From NCBI GenBank assembly GCA_037447655.1, contig JBBHKE010001810.1, forward strand, positions 62,001-126,000: a stretch of 64,000 bases of DNA, in the 5' to 3' direction. Position numbers and translations under genes: made by a program. Below, piece by piece: positions 1-11,410 of this stretch. Each line of letters starts with the position of its first letter. Position 1 is the first letter of the stretch. The notes under the pieces were generated by a model. The model did not search any database, was not told where the DNA came from, and saw nothing but the letters and a program-made list of their open reading frames with translations. This DNA is from Zygnema cylindricum (taxonomy: Eukaryota > Streptophyta > Zygnematophyceae > Zygnematales > Zygnemataceae).

Positions 1-346
1 AGGGAGGACGTGGAAAGCATTGCCTCCATTTCAGGTTCATGCCAGCAGTTCCTGACGGGCAATCAGTTAGCAGTACATCGGCCATATCAGAGATAGATTT
101 TGGAGAACACGGGTCCTTTCCAGCAGGGCATGTGCATCGTCACAGGAGGAAGTCAGGTGCATGGTCATGAGGATGGAGGAGGACATCCTCATGTGCATCA
201 TTAGGAGGAGGATATGGAAAGCATTGATTCCATTTCAGGTTCATGCCAGCAGTTCCCCTCATGCAATCAGTTAGCAGTGTATTGGCAGTAATGAGATAAA
301 GATTTTGGAGAACAAAGGTCCTATTAATGAACTTTCCAGCAGTTTC
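1..346. repeat. Imperfect direct duplication at the left edge
   Basis: Bases 1-128 and about 207-346 are two diverged copies of one segment. Both carry the shared run TTTCAGGTTCATGCCAGCAG and end in CTTTCCAGCAG. The spacing is about 210 bases. No protein could be assigned. Its position just upstream of a copia RNase H remnant suggests decayed copia sequence, but this is inference. Confidence 0.5.
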
Positions 347-360
347 TGAGAGGTAAAACA

Positions 361-870
361 GATGGAACATATGTTGACTTGGAGACTGACTAAAGAAAGT
401 AAGACGAGGAAAATGCTTCGAAATATGTTGGATGAAGTCTGTCAACCTCTGCACTTCGCGCCCCAAAGGCTCTCGGTCTCTCCTTCGACCGTTGGTGGAG
501 TACAAAAGCCGCGACAAAAGCGTGCGAAGACACCAAAAAAGCAAGCTACAGAAGATTACACCTCAGTCCAAAATGAAGTCTGAGTATGTGGCAGTCAGTT
601 CAACAATCAAAGAAATCATGTGGGTTGAGTTCTTTATTCAGGAATTAGAACCAATGCAAATCGGCACTTGAGTCTTCTCTGAGAATCAAGCAGCCTTGGG
701 CATTACAGTCAGTCCTTGGTATCACTTCAAGAGCAAACACATGGATATTAGGCTGTGCTTGAGGCTTTGTCAGGAAAAAAGTTCAGAACAGGGCTGTAAA
801 AACTGTAGGAAAATATACCATACACTGGAGGCACTCTAAGTAAACATTGTGCACCCTATCAAGTAAAAAA
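361..870 (+). pseudogene. Copia RNase H remnant
   Basis: A broken reading frame from about 570 to 790 encodes a copia-type RNase H end: KSEYVAVSS and KEIMWVEFF, then after an in-frame TGA at about 668, ENQAALGI and FKSKHMDIRL. These match the SxEAEYMA, CDNQAAI and SKHMDIR blocks of the intact copies elsewhere in the window. Stops and frameshifts make it non-functional. No LTR or target duplication was found. It may lie in a long intron of the ALDH10 gene if that gene continues to the left. Confidence 0.7.
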
Positions 871-1204
871 CGTACACCTTATCAGTACAGTCCCTGAGAA
901 GGTTCCTGAATGATGTAACGAAAATTGTGATGACTGGCGCTATTTCTCGAATACCCGGAATTGAACGAGCGTTAACAGTCGCATCCGGACTCAACTGAAT
1001 GACCATGTACGGAAGACAACAAGAACACCGACGGATTTATTTCGGCAGACATTTGTGACGATTGCTGAAGACCATATAGCTATTCACATACAACGCCCGC
1101 ATGAAACTCCTAAAAAATAATGAATATGCACATTGAACAAATGCACTGTTTACAAAATGTGTTGACCGAGTTTGACTTTATAATAAAAGTAAAAATAGAA
1201 AAAA
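871..1204. other. Unassigned AT-rich spacer
   Basis: No reading frame, RNA gene or clear repeat was recognised between the copia remnant and the first hAT-like element. Confidence 0.5.
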
Positions 1205-1616
1205 TAGCGTTGTGTATCGGTAGAAATTTGCCGATAACCGAAATGTACCTTTTTTTTACCTACCGATAAGCGATATATTGGTCCAGTATATCGGGTAACG
1301 GAATTATCGCGATAAAAAACCAGTATATCGCGATAATTTTAACGATAAATATCGAGCCCGATAATTATCAGCGATAACTGTACGGTTCAGACCGTACACT
1401 TGTACTGCTTTGTCATACGTGGCATGCCACACTATATAATGTATATGATAAAATACAATGTAGTATAAAGTACTATGATATAATATACTATTTTTTACAC
1501 TTATCGGCGATAAAAATGTCGTTGGTTACTGCGTGATATACCGGGACCCCTCACCGTTCGATAACCGATAATTATAGGTATCGGTTTTATCGCAATAAGT
1601 TCGATACACAACACTA
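1205..1616. mobile_element. hAT-like non-autonomous element, copy 1
   Basis: This 412-bp palindrome-rich element starts TAGCGTTGTGTATCGG and ends CGATACACAACACTA, so its termini are inverted repeats. The interior is dense in CGATA/TATCG. The termini match copies at 5369 and 5809. Flanking 8-mers are both A-rich (AGAAAAAA and AAAAATAA) but not identical, so the target duplication is uncertain here. No transposase is encoded. The superfamily call comes from the other two copies, which have perfect 8-bp duplications. Confidence 0.75.
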
Positions 1617-1698
1617 AAAAATAATACACCATGAATTGCTATTAGAGTAAGCGTAAAGAAACAATTAGTGTTATTAACTCTATTTTGGGTTCAAGGGC

Positions 1699-1890
1699 CT
1701 AACGCCAACAAAAATTAACGCTACACCTGACACTAATTTGGATACACATTCCCATATTGTAGCCGCGATAGTTTGTGTTCACATATTCGACGCTTGAACA
1801 TGTGAGAACAGGTTCTCGCAATTTTCCCTCGTCTTTATGACTGGGATCAAACCTGGGTGCGCTTTTCCGTGGCGACGCACTCAATTTCTC
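1699..1890 (-). other. Exon-like conserved peptide, copy 1 (unknown family)
   Basis: The minus strand reads DEGKLREPVLTC, SSVEYVNTNYRGYN. A second copy at about 54840-54950 reads DEGKPREPVLTC, QSIDYVNTNYRTYK. Most codon differences are synonymous (GTT/GTA, CTC/CTT, AAC/AAT) or conservative (V/I, E/D). That pattern fits coding sequence kept under selection for some time. I do not recognise the family. No start or splice sites are established, and the frame closes soon after the shared block. Confidence 0.4.
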
Positions 1891-3284
1891 GTGTCGGCGC
1901 CTTTATCTGAAACTTATTTTGTACAAAATAATGAGCAGTTTAAATACGGACTGACGCATTTTGTACATTACACTATTTAAAAACAGTCGAAATTAGAGTA
2001 AGTAACACTAATTAAACAGTACCTATATAGGTAAAAAAATAAATAGAGTTATTAATTCTATTTTAGGTTCGCGGGTCAAAATTTGGGGGCGCCAAATTAG
2101 CGTTATTAACGCTAATAGCGAGTCACATTTTATCCATACACAAAAAGTATATGAAATTTAGGAAAAGTTCAAAAACTAGAAAAAAAAAACGCATTTTTGT
2201 AAAAAAGTCAAAAAAAGTACGAATGAAACCTGTATGCTGAAGACACTGTGCGAGACCACCGTGAGTTTAGAACTGAGTGACAGTGTAGAGATTTGAAAGT
2301 CTATGTAGCATTAATATAGAGTGTTCACAGAATAGTAATGATTCAGGTAGCTATTTCGGGTTTGTCCGTATGACGTACCAGTACCATAAGGTCCTCTAAT
2401 TGGCTGATAGGGCAGTAGACGGACCTGTGAGTTTATAACTCTATTTTCAACAAAGCAAAAATACAGTTTTCAGTTTGTACTAAAAATTATACTCAAACAA
2501 AAAGCATTCATGTGTGAGCTATATCTTCTTGCTTGTTTTTCAGTTTCGTGTGAAATATTGTATGCAGTTAGTTTGTGGGGAAACTCGGACACTGCCAAGT
2601 TTCAGTGGCTGGTAGCCGGTTGTCTATCAGTGGCAAGAGGTTAAAGTGACCTGTGGAAAGGACAGCTTAGCGTAAGCTTAAGTCCGGTTCCTTTAATATG
2701 GAGGATACAAACCAACATCACGTACCCTACTATGTTTGTCGTTGAGTACAATTTTCAAGAGCTCTCCACAAATGCACCCTTCATTCATTTAAGCTTCCGT
2801 GAGCTTTTTCAAGGAAAAAGTATTCAACAACTGATTTCATACTTCCTACAACAACGTAGTCGCATAACTTGAATTCTTTAATATTAATGAAGGTCAAGAT
2901 GTTGACCAAAATGACCTTCGTCTATACAAAAAATGCATTGCTAAATATAGGGTAGAAAATAGTAAGTTGTAATTCTAAAAACTAAATTCAAATATCTTTT
3001 TGTCGATATAATGCACCCATGTCAGCTATGACGATTCACCTCTTCATCAGTTTTTATGCAAAAGACAACTAAATTTCATGGACAAGACCTGCAGTGTTAA
3101 CAATGGCCACACTTCTGGCTGTACGAAATGGACTGATAGTAAAGAGGGCAAACCATCTTGAGCACACAAAGTAGGAACTATTCTACAGCCAGAATTCGAG
3201 AGTTCTGCCCAGGCAAATACAATTAAATTCAAATGCAAGCATAAAAGTATTAGCTGGAGAAGAAAGTTTTTTGCGGGTACAAAC
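1891..3284. other. Noncoding stretch, probably intron 4 of ALDH10 plus repeats
   Basis: No ALDH10 exon was found here by looking for the expected continuation after the Thr-Pro-Trp block. A short direct repeat (TTATTAACTCTATTTTGGGTTC at about 1670, TTATTAATTCTATTTTAGGTTC at about 2049) hints at a decayed repeat. The rest is AT-rich with no supported gene. Confidence 0.4.
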
Positions 3285-4990
3285 CAGGGAGTAATGAGGC
3301 CCACAACTCCAATCGGCTCCTTGAGAATGTGACACTTAAAAGTATCCATGGGCAACTCAACTGTCGCATTCTGTTGCTTGTCCAGCTCCTCCGCTAAGCC
3401 CGCATAGTACTCAAAGCAACCGGCTACGTCGTCCTGAGAAAAAGGAACATGTTATGCTTATAAATTTTTATCAAACTTTCTCCCGAAATTCACATATATA
3501 TGTTCTATGTTTGTTTTTGTCTTTCCAGTTTATGATAAAAAAATGAATTGCAGTCATTGTGTAACAAGCAGATGTAACACAAGAAATAAACATTTCCAAT
3601 AGGAACTTAATGACTATGAAAACACACATGTGCTTTTCAATTCATGTTCCAAACAAATGTGTTCAGACCTCCAGTATGTCGGATATGAAACAAAGAGGTC
3701 AGGGATCCAGGATAGTGTGAATCATTAGAGCCATTCAGGCCAGAACAATGGGTCAACCCAATGCATTTTAAAAAGAAAAAAGGGCCGATATCCCACCATG
3801 TCCCATAAAGCCTCATCCAACGGCTTTCCCATGTCTACAGCCTCAAGCTCTGCCAAATGTTGCTTCCGCTCAGTAATCTGAAGTCAAGAGGTCCGAGAAA
3901 AAAATGTCAGATAATTGAATTAGAACATGGAAGGATTTCCATTAACAAGTCTTCTATACTCATAAACAAGACCAAATTGTAAGGTTCTTAACATCAAAAG
4001 ATAACAGCTACTCGTGCTTGTCAGGGAGCCCAAACTGAAAATTTGTTAAGCATGATGATATGTTAAGTGCATGGATAAAGAGAGCGTAGTGTCAGTTAAT
4101 TTTATCAATGTCTTTTCAATCAATATCGAACACCAAACTCTTTGTGATCGAATCGGCCTCCATCAATTACTATCTTACCATAATGCCCCAAAATTAAACC
4201 AAACCTGTTGAAACAAACCTAATCAACGGAAGATCCGTATCGAAGGATCTCAGCTGTGATCCATAGAGTATTTTTTTAGCACAAATGCTCCAAATTTCCC
4301 TTTAAAGTCATTGATGGAAATCAGCAAAAAGAAGCACAACGAGAAGATATGAAAAAACAATATTCCAGCGGTTGTCATACCTTGGCTGCTATTTTCCTTA
4401 AGAAGATGGCTCTGTGTGCTCCACTAGCCCGGGACCATTCCACACCTTTCTTGCGATAGAAGGCATCTCGTGCAGCTTGGACTGCTGCATCCACATCTTC
4501 TTTCGTTCCAGCAGGAATATGACCTGTTCAAGTGAATAATTGTTTGTAGAGTTGATATTACACCTCTGTCGTTGAAGATTCAATTCTGAACCATATGAGA
4601 CTACTACCAAACTCTAAGACCTTTTAGATGAATTTAAATTGAACAAAATAACATTGTACATCTCCGTTCCACAATTGCAGTCAATTGATCATAGAAACCA
4701 GAGTTCTACCAGCTTAGACATCGTGGCTGCCAAAATACTGCTCTTTACATACTTTCTACCACAACATGTCATCATAGCTACTTGCTGCTCACATCCAGCA
4801 CATCATTCGATGTGCAAGACTGGCATGACACATGGCACATGCAAGGCCAATGGGGCACGGCATCGGAGTGCACAAGCTCACCGACAACCTCCTCGGTGGC
4901 GGGGTTGATGACAGGCAGACGGACACGGCTAACAGCAGGAGTCCACTGGCCTCCGATGAAGAGTTCGCGAGAAGGAACAAGAGGAGCCAT
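3285..4990 (-). CDS. ALDH10: ALDH10-family aldehyde dehydrogenase, 5' four exons
   Basis: NAD-dependent ALDH10 enzymes oxidise betaine aldehyde and aminoaldehydes in plants. Exons on the minus strand are 4882-4990, 4381-4523, 3797-3877 and 3285-3433. All visible introns are GT-AG and the phases join exactly (109+143+81+149 nt, ending in phase 2). The ATG at 4990 has A at -3 and G at +4. The protein starts [16 protein letters not shown], then [69 protein letters not shown], and [14 protein letters not shown]. This is about 160 of the roughly 500 residues usual for the family. The NAD-binding remainder, catalytic Glu and Cys are absent. The next exon was not found down to position 1, so the gene either has a very long intron full of transposons or is a truncated copy. 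No stop or frameshift occurs in the four exons. Confidence 0.9.
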
Positions 4991-5368
4991 CGTTGCACAG
5001 TTTGAGTGAAAAACAGGAGACCATCAGAGAGCGGGATAATCGTTTGTTCTTTGCCCTAAAGATGAAGCTTTGTCACCAGGGTATTCTTTTTCAATCTCAG
5101 GCTTCAGCACTGCGGCATGGGTCTCTACCTGTATTGCAGTGTCACCAATCGAATCGGCAAGGCTTGCGTATTGGTGAAAATAAAATGAGCGAAACGGGCC
5201 GAAGCTTGGCCAATTTTTCAGGCTGTGTGCCCGTGTGTCAAGGTATCCGTTTTTTTCATGTCGTTTTCCTCCAAATTTGAACCTGCGACTGAGAAACGTA
5301 CGAAAAATGTGTGAAACTGAAAAACCATAGTACATTTTACGTCATCTTTAAGAATGTACCCCAATTTG
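4991..5368 (-). promoter_or_regulatory. Probable 5' UTR and promoter of the ALDH10 gene
   Basis: These 378 bases separate the ALDH10 start codon from the nearest hAT-like element. No clear TATA box was identified. The hAT-like insertion at 5369 limits the proximal upstream region, so distal regulatory DNA, if any, was displaced by at least 1.2 kb. Confidence 0.35.
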
Positions 5369-5733
5369 TAGTGTTGGGTATCGAGGACCACTTGCCGATA
5401 TTCAATATGTACCGAATTTTAGGTACCCGATAATCGATATATCGCTTCGATAGCGATATTTCTGCGATATATACATCTTTTTTTTTTCCATTTTTTTTTC
5501 CCAAAGCGCCCCCCCCCACGTGTCGCGCGGTCAGTTTGGGGGGGGGGCGCGCGCATACGATTTTCCGTACGAATTTCCGTACTCGATCTGTACGAACAAC
5601 TATCTTTTACCAAATATATCGCGATAATTTATGTTGGTCCCAGTACGATATATCGAGGCCTCTGTCCAATCGATAATCTATATATCGAATGTCGAGATTA
5701 TCGCGATATGATTCTACCCGATACCCAACATTA
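5369..5733. mobile_element. hAT-like non-autonomous element, copy 2
   Basis: A 365-bp element with inverted termini TAGTGTTGGGTATCG and CGATACCCAACATTA. It is flanked by a perfect 8-bp direct repeat CCAATTTG (5361-5368 and 5734-5741). An 8-bp target duplication with a TAGTGTTG terminus is typical of the hAT superfamily. The interior is rich in CGATAT and contains long T, C and G runs. No transposase is present, so mobilisation would need a partner in trans. Confidence 0.88.
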
Positions 5734-5808
5734 CCAATTTGGCGTCATTACCTTTTCGACCGACTGCCACGTCATGCCGACTCTGTTGAAAAAGTAAAGT
5801 GTATTTCC

Positions 5809-6651
5809 TAGTGTTGTGTATCAGTAAAAAATTTATCGCGATAACACCGATACCGATAGTTTTCGGTTATCGAACGATCAGAGGTCCCGATATATCGGTC
5901 CGAGACCAACAAATTTCATATCAGCGACAACTTCAAAAAACTATAGTGTGCATACAATAGTACTTTATAACATACTGTATTATATTATTGACTTTATATA
6001 GCGTGGCATGCCACGTATAACAATCTGTTCCGTATCAGTTTAACTAAAATTTATTACGGGCAGCGCAGCACATAAACGTTGACAAATTTAATCAAATACA
6101 TTATAGTTCTAAAATATAATACAGAAACGAAAAATATTAAATTACATTGTACATTTGTAAATCAAACTTTTTCGAAAAACAGACGAACGGACAAACAGAG
6201 CAGACGAGCACATCTGTCAGATTGCCGCCATTTACTGCCACCATGGAAGTGATATGAGGGCGTAACTAAACTTGCACAAAATAATAAAAGTGAAAAGGAC
6301 ATTATGGACGTGTATGGGGGCGTGGAACCCAAGTAAAACCCCCTTATATTATAAATAATCAAGGAAATATAATGTTTTTTTATCGAAATGGGGGGGAAGG
6401 GGGTTTTCGGCGCGTCCGTGGAATAACACGTACAGTTGAGAGTACTAGCCGTATAATTTATCTGTATGGTATGTACCGTTATCGTCGATAATTATCGATA
6501 TCGATGTTATCGCCCATAAACAACCGATATTATCGAATAATCATTGGCGATAACACCGATAAAGATATATCGTACCAATATATCGATTATAGGCAACCCG
6601 AAAAAAGGCCCATAACGGTTAACGACAAATCCTTATCGATGCACAACACTA
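5809..6651. mobile_element. hAT-like non-autonomous element, copy 3
   Basis: An 843-bp element starting TAGTGTTGTGTATCAG and ending CGATGCACAACACTA, flanked by a perfect 8-bp repeat GTATTTCC (5801-5808 and 6652-6659). It is the longest of the three copies and lies 75 bp from copy 2. Both ends are dense in CGATAA and TATCG. No transposase domain is visible. Confidence 0.88.
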
Positions 6652-6662
6652 GTATTTCCTAG

Positions 6663-7542
6663 ACTCCTAATAGGAGAGAGAGAGTTAGGCGGAGAGTCAC
6701 CATGGCTGCCTCCTTAGTAGACAAAAAGTGTAAACTAAAGAGACAGAGAGAGAGAGAGAGAGATAAGCAAGAGGGGTACAAATCAAAAAGATGGGAGCGA
6801 CCTAAATTTGATCCTAGATCCTACGTAGTTGAATGTAGTTCTCCGCCTTATCCGCTACGTCATCGAGGATTCGTTAATGACATAACATTTCTCGACTAAA
6901 TATTGATTTTAACGGAGAACCAAAGTGGAGAACATGGATCGGAAAGAGTACGACGGTCGCAAAGTACAAACGGCCACAATGAACATTTTGCGCGCCGCCG
7001 GAATCGAACGAAATATATTAATTCGAAATTGTAAGCGAACGACCCCCGTGAGCGCCGACATACCTGAATGGCTCTTTTGGCACCTTTTGTCAAAAGAGCG
7101 GAATGATTAACACGTGGCGGTCTCAGAGGTCAATAGAGGGAGACGAGACAAATCCATGGCGTCGAACATGGAAGGTACATCTATTTCTTTGGTGTCGTAC
7201 ATAAGCCGTACAGATCGTACTTCAGCTAGCGTACCTTCTCTTGTAGAAATTGTACGTTACTGTATTCTATTGGTAAATAGGTCACTAGATAGGGGTTGTG
7301 CATAGGACTTTAGAATTTAGGTAGTTTTTCTAGTACCTCTCTCCTAGAGATTGTTGACTTTGACCAGCCATAACATTTCGCTCGGGTGAGCGTTTTTAGT
7401 GATTCTTTTTGCGGCGGACTGTAGGAGTCTTGTACTCACAAGGGTGAGGCTGGTCAAAATTATTGCTTGCCTAGGTGGATGTTATTCTTTTTCAAACCAA
7501 AGTTGGTCTTGGCTATCTTAGAGGCTTAGGTTGAGCTATGCA
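6663..7542 (+). repeat. Diverged solo LTR of the copia LTR group
   Basis: The order of shared LTR landmarks identifies it: CCATGGCTGCC hairpin arm (about 6702), a block matching ATACCTGAATGGCTCTTTTGGC, ACACGTGGC, GTAC motifs (7196-7255), AGTGATTCTTTTTGC (about 7397) and CTTAGAGGCTT near the right end. It contains a short GA microsatellite at about 6740-6760. It is more diverged than other copies, and neither terminus nor target duplication could be fixed. Confidence 0.55.
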
Positions 7543-10500
7543 TTATAGGCGGCTATGGAGCCCCCATTATTTCAAACTCGTCTTCAAACTTTTACTGAAA
7601 CCGACTCGAAAGTCAATTTTATTAATAGTAACAATTTAGTAACAAATAAGAAAACGCAATGGCAACTATCACCTGTTTGAAAACAAAAATTTGCAAGAGT
7701 TCATAAAAAAAAAATGATTGTCCATTTGCAAGATGTACGCGATTTTTTTCTTGCAAATGTTTATGCCAAAGTTTATAATTTTGCAAAAGTGAATAAAAGG
7801 AAATCATTATTGCATAAATTGTGATGTTAAAACCATCTTTGTACAAAAGGAAAAAAACTTAACAATAACATTTAAAGGCTACAACAGTATAAAAAAAGTA
7901 ATCTAAGACTTAACGATTTAAACAAACAAAGACTAAAAGATTAAAACAAACAAAGTATCAGTTACAAAAACAAATACATAAACATGTATCAACGATAACC
8001 ACCTACAAAGAGATTAAACCCACATTAACAGTCTACCTACAACCTAAACAAGTTGAAATCCAATGGATGCGGACCGAGTCCCTTGGTGGAAGATCTAGAA
8101 GCAATGGAAACCAAACTTCAAAAGCGTGTTGAGAGAGGACTTTTGCTCCAATCACAACCCTCCTTTGAATCTAACCAATGGGGAATAAGGTAGGATCAAG
8201 GTCCTTTCACTAGGGCGAAAGAATGTTACAAGCATTCTAAACCATTTCACCATCGTATATCGAGATTCCTCAACAAACCAAATCGCTAGGTCGCTACGTG
8301 CCATAATGGTCATGGAACATCTATTATTGAAACGCTCATTAACTAACTGTAATCTACACATATGGGCTACAAATTTGACGTTGTAAGCCATTATATATAA
8401 TTTGTGATCTAGGTTTTTTAAAGAGCGTGTGTATCGATCTGACCTACACGAGGGTATGTTAGGCCAAAGGGACCATTCCAAGGTAGTTAAGGCCCCTTTG
8501 ACTAACTACCCTAAGATGGTATGTAAGGCCAAAGAGACCATTCTAAGGTAGTTAAGGCCCCGTTGACTAACTACCCTGAGATTAACCTGTCAATAATAGC
8601 ATTTATGGTAGAATTCTTGTTTACACCAAACAATGGGCGAACCTCAAGTGTTTTGAACCCCTATCCTAAGTATACCATTAATTTCTTTATGGATTTTTTA
8701 AAGTATAAAAGTTCTTATGGCACAACCCTAATGGACACTTTAACCATAGACCATGTTTGGAACTATTTTGACCCTAAAAAAAAATTGTAGGCGTTTGTGT
8801 TTGTCTAACTCTACGGCCTCCATTGCTCTTACCAACAAACGATCAGTAGGGTGAGTCATCCACAGTTTCGTCAAAGAAGCAGATTCCTTTTTTGGGATTG
8901 CGTGGGATGTCGTGCATGTGTCTAATTGAACCAAAATGCATGCAACCCAGCCAGCTGTCCAACACAAAAGGTGTAATAGACAACGAGCAATGCAAATCCC
9001 AATGTTAAAAGAATTATAATACAAAGCAAAATTAGTTATGAGAATGTGAAAAAGAAAAGATGGAAGGTGAGTGGGCAATCGAGAGAGAGATTGATTTATT
9101 CAACTAAGCCGATAGGTAGCCACTAGGCTCCATGGTCTGGGTGTATTCCTTACAGGAGTTAGGTTTGGGACTCGGAGAATCCGAATAAATAAAAACAGAA
9201 ACCAAAAGATACATAAAACAATAACTAGCAAACTGTAAGGAATTTGAGATAATTGAATTTTGACAACTTTGATAGCAAGCCACCAGCAAACAAATAAAGA
9301 GAAAACAAATAACAAGAAATCAAATAAGTAAAGCTAGCAAGAGGAAAATGTAGGAAAGCAACAATGGAAATCTGCAAACAATCCAAGATAGTCGGATTCA
9401 GTCACACTAATAACCAGTTGTAGAAAAAACAAACAGCAAATCAAGCAATGGAAACAAAGGAAATTTGTAGAGAATCGAGATAACCGGATTTTAACAAATC
9501 ATAAATGAAATTCAACAAAAGGCAACAAAAATTACACCACAAAAAGTCAAACTCTAATCACAGAGTGCATCCACAAGGGTTTAGACACAACCTGAGACAG
9601 TCTAGAAGAATCCACAATTAAAGAGGTTGTTGAAGGGAAATCGTGCGAGTGAATTAACTTGTAGGGCTTACCATGAAAGTATGTAAGGGAAAAACAAAGA
9701 CTTGGCGCATAACAACCTATGGCAAAAAAAGCCTTGCAGAAAAACACAAACAATTTGACTAAGGAAAAAGACAAATAAAAAATACAAAAAAATGTAAGTC
9801 CTCTTCGACCAATTCATGTACTCCCAAATTACGAGAGTACAAATCTAACGCAATCGCCTAAGTACTAACGAAATAACATAAGTACCAACGTTTGACATTT
9901 GCTACTAACCAATAGCGTACAAGCATTCTAATGTACGAGTTGCGCTTAATTTGGGTCCTAACCAATAAGCGACCAAGACCATATGCCTATGTTACACAAT
10001 TCACAATCCGCGGATTAAAACCCTTCCTAACTACAAAGAAATGCGTGAACCTACATGGGTTCACGACTTAAATGTGGACCGAAAATCGAAGCGCCAACAA
10101 ACGCTGTGTGTACACGCGAATAAAAGTACAAATGAAATATCGCGGAGGTTCGCCCATCTTGTTTCGTACAACCCCCAAACAATATCGAGGAAAGCCATTT
10201 GAATCGTGCACCTTCAAATCGCGTACCTAGGTACGAAATGAAACACAACGCACTAAATTAGTATTCATTCCACTATACGCGTACGCGAATCACGTCCACG
10301 TCCCAAATAAATGCACCACTGATATGAAATTAGTGACCGTGGGAAAATCGTGCGTGCAAACTAAACCACTGTCAAGCTCGTGTGCTTTACAGACACACCT
10401 TTATATCACCAAGGATTTTCGGGCCCTTTCTCCCCTGTATGGTCATCAAAGTACGGAGGAAGGAGTGTACCTAGCCGGACAAGATTCTTCTATTTTCTAA

Positions 10501-10592
10501 ACTAAGCGGAACGCACTTTATTGCGCGCCTAACGGAGGCCAGACGACCAAGTTATTCCGTCTCACAGATTGCAATTCCGTTACATGGGACCA
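7543..10592. other. Unassigned 3-kb region without a recognised gene
   Basis: Both strands hold only short, unconvincing frames. Composition is A-rich on the plus strand from about 7620 to 8100 and 9180 to 9800. The one structured item is the tandem duplication at 8453. This region is the left flank into which copia A inserted. Confidence 0.5.
8453..8582. repeat. 65-bp tandem duplication
   Basis: Two adjacent copies (8453-8517 and 8518-8582) each contain GGTATGT, AGGCCAAAG, GACCATTC, AAGGTAGTTAAGGCCCC and TTGACTAACTACCCT. They differ at a handful of positions, so the duplication is recent relative to surrounding decay. No function is assigned. Confidence 0.85.
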
Positions 10593-10597
10593 GTTTA

Positions 10598-11410
10598 TGT
10601 TGTTTTAGAAACCTTTAGTCCTCTCTATATCTTGTGTGTGAGAAAGAGATTTCGGACTTAGTCGTTTTGTGTGCAAGCTAATTTATCGTAGAAAGGTTTT
10701 TAGTGTGGTAGGTAAGTCCGAAGGGAGTACACGTGGTTATTACACTCCAGGCACACGTGTCGGTCCGTGGGGAAGTCAAGATTGTGTGTTTCGGATGATG
10801 GAAAGTACAGTTTCGTTTGGGGACCGGGTTTACACGTGGAGGTTTATCTTCGGTGATGAAAGAATGCGCGGACGGCGAACGGAGTCTGCCGTCATTTTTT
10901 GGAAGAAGAATATTGACTGTGCCGTCATTTCAGCGGGCGAACTTTGACCGCGTACTATTTCAATTTAGCGGCTGTTAGTTTTAGGTTTGTTGTAAATATT
11001 GTGTACGGTTGACGGCGGGTTTTTGTTTGATTAGGTTTAGTGTACCGGTCAACCAACGGTGTAGATCAGCTGCAGGTTCACTTGTATATATAGGACTTAG
11101 AATATTTTGGAGTTAGGAATTCTTCGTATGCAAAACTGCAAAGCAGTTTTTTTTGGTGTCTTTGAATTACAAGATCATTGTGATCTTTAGGCAAAACCTT
11201 TTGAAATTTTGCATGTGGTTTTTTTGATGTAATAATTTACTTTGTGGCAAATTTGCAGACCTAGGGTGGGTCTGGTTTGCTTGGAGCTTCATTGTGAAGT
11301 TGGTCTTTTGTGGGTTTTTCATGAGAGTTTCCTCTTTGTGTATTGATTAATATGGCAACTGCCGGTGCTTCTTTTTCTTCTTATGGGGCACCAGTTGCCT
11401 CAAGAAAACA
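10598..11410 (+). repeat. 5' LTR of copia A
   Basis: It starts TGTTGTTTTAGAAACC and ends AAGAAAACA just before the primer-binding site. A TATA box (TATATATA at about 11084-11091) is followed by GGACTTAG. A short inverted repeat at about 11131-11150 (AAAACTGCAAAGCAGTTTT) could fold in the transcript. The Gag ATG is at 11352, 59 bases inside the LTR. Confidence 0.85.

Noticed and set aside
1205-1616. Tc1/mariner-type TA duplication for the palindromic elements
   Set aside because: Copies 2 and 3 have perfect 8-bp duplications outside TAGTGTTG, which fits hAT rather than a TA dinucleotide.
4639-5280. Several plus-strand frames over ALDH10 exon 1
   Set aside because: They are antisense to a well-supported exon with canonical splice sites and show no family similarity.
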